Position numbers and translations under genes: made by a program. Below are positions 5,106 to 5,767 of a stretch of 5,767 nucleotides of DNA, in pieces (position 1 is the stretch's first letter; each line of letters starts with the position of its first letter). The notes beneath the pieces were generated by a model. It was given only the letters and a program-made list of their open reading frames with translations. It was not told the origin of the DNA and did not search any database. Source of the stretch: Mycobacterium sp. (lineage in GTDB: Bacteria > Actinomycetota > Actinomycetes > Mycobacteriales > Mycobacteriaceae); contig JAGQTR010000448.1 of assembly GCA_020438915.1 (NCBI GenBank), positions 1-5,767 on the forward strand, in the 5' to 3' direction.

Positions 5106-5767
5106 TCAGCCCAGCCCGGACAGGGCTTGCGGCAGCGGATCCTGATGCAGCACACCGAGGCGTTGGGTGGCGCGGGTAAGGGCGACGTACAGGTCGGACG
5201 CGCCGCGTGGTCCGTCGGCGAGGATGCGTTCGGGCTGCACCACGAGCACAGCATCGTACTCGAGGCCTTTCGTTTCCGAGGCCGTCACTGTGCCCGGCAT
5301 ACCCGGTGGCCCGATCACCACGCTGGTGCCCTCGCGTTCAGCTTCCGCGGAGGTAAATTCCTCGATGGCAGAACGTAGTTCGTCTGAGGTGACGCGCCGC
5401 GACCACGGCTGAATACCGCAAGCGCGGACCGACTCCGGTGGCTGGGCATCGGGTGCGAACTCGGCGAGCAGTGCCGCGGCGACGGCCATGATCTCCGCCG
5501 GAGTGCGGTAGTTCATCGATAGTGACCGGTAGAGCCAGCGACCGGGCACATAGCGGTCCAGCATGGCGCCCCATGAGGTAGCGCCGGCGACTGATCGGCG
5601 CTGGGCGAGATCGCCGACCACCGTAAAAGATCGGCTCGGGCAGCGCCGCATGAGCACCCGCCAGTCCATCTCGGACAACTCTTGGGCTTCGTCGACGACG
5701 ACGTGACGGTAGGTCCACTCGCGGTCGGCGGCGGCCCGTTCGGCCAGGTCGCGGTGGTCACGCTCAA
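5106..5767 (-). CDS. helR: HelR/HelD-type RNA polymerase recycling ATPase, C-terminal part
   Basis: C-terminal 219 residues of a UvrD-like superfamily 1 ATPase; the gene runs off the right edge. The frame stays open to the edge, and the TTG at 5678 is an internal Leu codon, not a start. Visible motifs in order: Walker B VVVDEAQE (22-29), motif III TVVGDLAQ (48-55), motif IV NYRTP (85-89), motif V TASETKGLEYDAVLVV (161-176), motif VI LYVALTRATQRL (192-203) with the arginine finger, and the tail HQDPLPQALSGL. The DEAQELS...RRCPSRS...VVGD context and the ending fit actinobacterial HelD/HelR better than DNA-repair UvrD, PcrA or RecB-type helicases. These proteins bind core RNA polymerase and free stalled enzyme; HelR of Mycobacterium abscessus also displaces rifamycins. 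A full protein would be around 700-750 residues, so the Walker A and polymerase-contact arms are outside the window. Family is firm; the HelR name is likely but not proven from this part. Confidence 0.8.
   Translation of the reverse strand, partial: ERDHRDLAERAAADREWTYRHVVVDEAQELSEMDWRVLMRRCPSRSFTVVGDLAQRRSVAGATSWGAMLDRYVPGRWLYRSLSMNYRTPAEIMAVAAALLAEFAPDAQPPESVRACGIQPWSRRVTSDELRSAIEEFTSAEAEREGTSVVIGPPGMPGTVTASETKGLEYDAVLVVQPERILADGPRGASDLYVALTRATQRLGVLHQDPLPQALSGLG
5113..5127. terminator. Small hairpin at the convergent 3' ends
   Basis: AGCCC (5113-5117) and GGGCT (5123-5127) pair perfectly around a five-base loop. The hairpin begins nine bases after the stop of the secreted-protein gene and lies inside the last codons of the convergent ATPase gene. 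There is no T-run. It may slow or end transcription of the + strand gene, or may simply reflect the coding sequence GCC CTG TCC GGG CTG. Confidence 0.25.

Noticed and set aside
5676..5678. TTG as a possible start codon of the - strand ATPase.
   Set aside because: It falls directly after Walker B (VVVDEAQE, then Leu-Ser), and the frame is open to the window edge, so it is an internal Leu codon.

Overview
This is a high-GC stretch that looks like the chromosome of a mycobacterium (Mycobacterium/Mycolicibacterium sensu lato) or a close actinobacterial relative. Three things point there: an actinobacterial-type histidyl-tRNA synthetase, a small secreted protein that resembles the extracytoplasmic part of mycobacterial MmpS proteins, and a HelR/HelD-type RNA-polymerase-associated ATPase. 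The genus is an inference from protein character, not from a marker comparison. I see no tRNA, rRNA, CRISPR array, insertion sequence or phage gene, and no obvious compositional break, so this reads as ordinary chromosome.

Layout, left to right. (1) The 3' four-fifths of hisS runs on the + strand off the left edge and ends at 1019. (2) A gap of 192 bases without a gene follows; it holds a long imperfect inverted repeat (1026-1086). (3) A tight two-gene + strand unit comes next: a multi-pass DUF2182 membrane protein (1212-1994) and a cysteine-rich DUF1326 protein (2003-2635). The second gene's AGGAGG ribosome site overlaps the first gene's stop codon. (4) A - strand two-gene unit converges on it: an unrecognised two-helix membrane protein (4069-4623) is read first, then a DUF2254 membrane protein (2663-4072), and the two overlap by ATGA. 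(5) Diverging from that unit across a 52-base gap is a + strand secreted MmpS-like protein (4676-5104). (6) The C-terminal part of a - strand HelR/HelD-type ATPase (5106 to the right edge) converges on it with one base between the stop codons.

How the genes may work together. The DUF2182/DUF1326 pair is the most interesting unit. The membrane partner has paired cysteines and a Met/His-rich loop, and the partner protein has a C-x-C-x3-C-x-C cluster. That suggests metal handling, probably copper, with the two proteins acting together; this is inference. The DUF2254 protein and the 184-residue protein are probably co-translated and sit together in the membrane, function unknown. The HelR-type protein would remove or recycle stalled RNA polymerase and may contribute to rifamycin tolerance. 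I see no strong functional link between these blocks; they look like neighbouring small transcription units.
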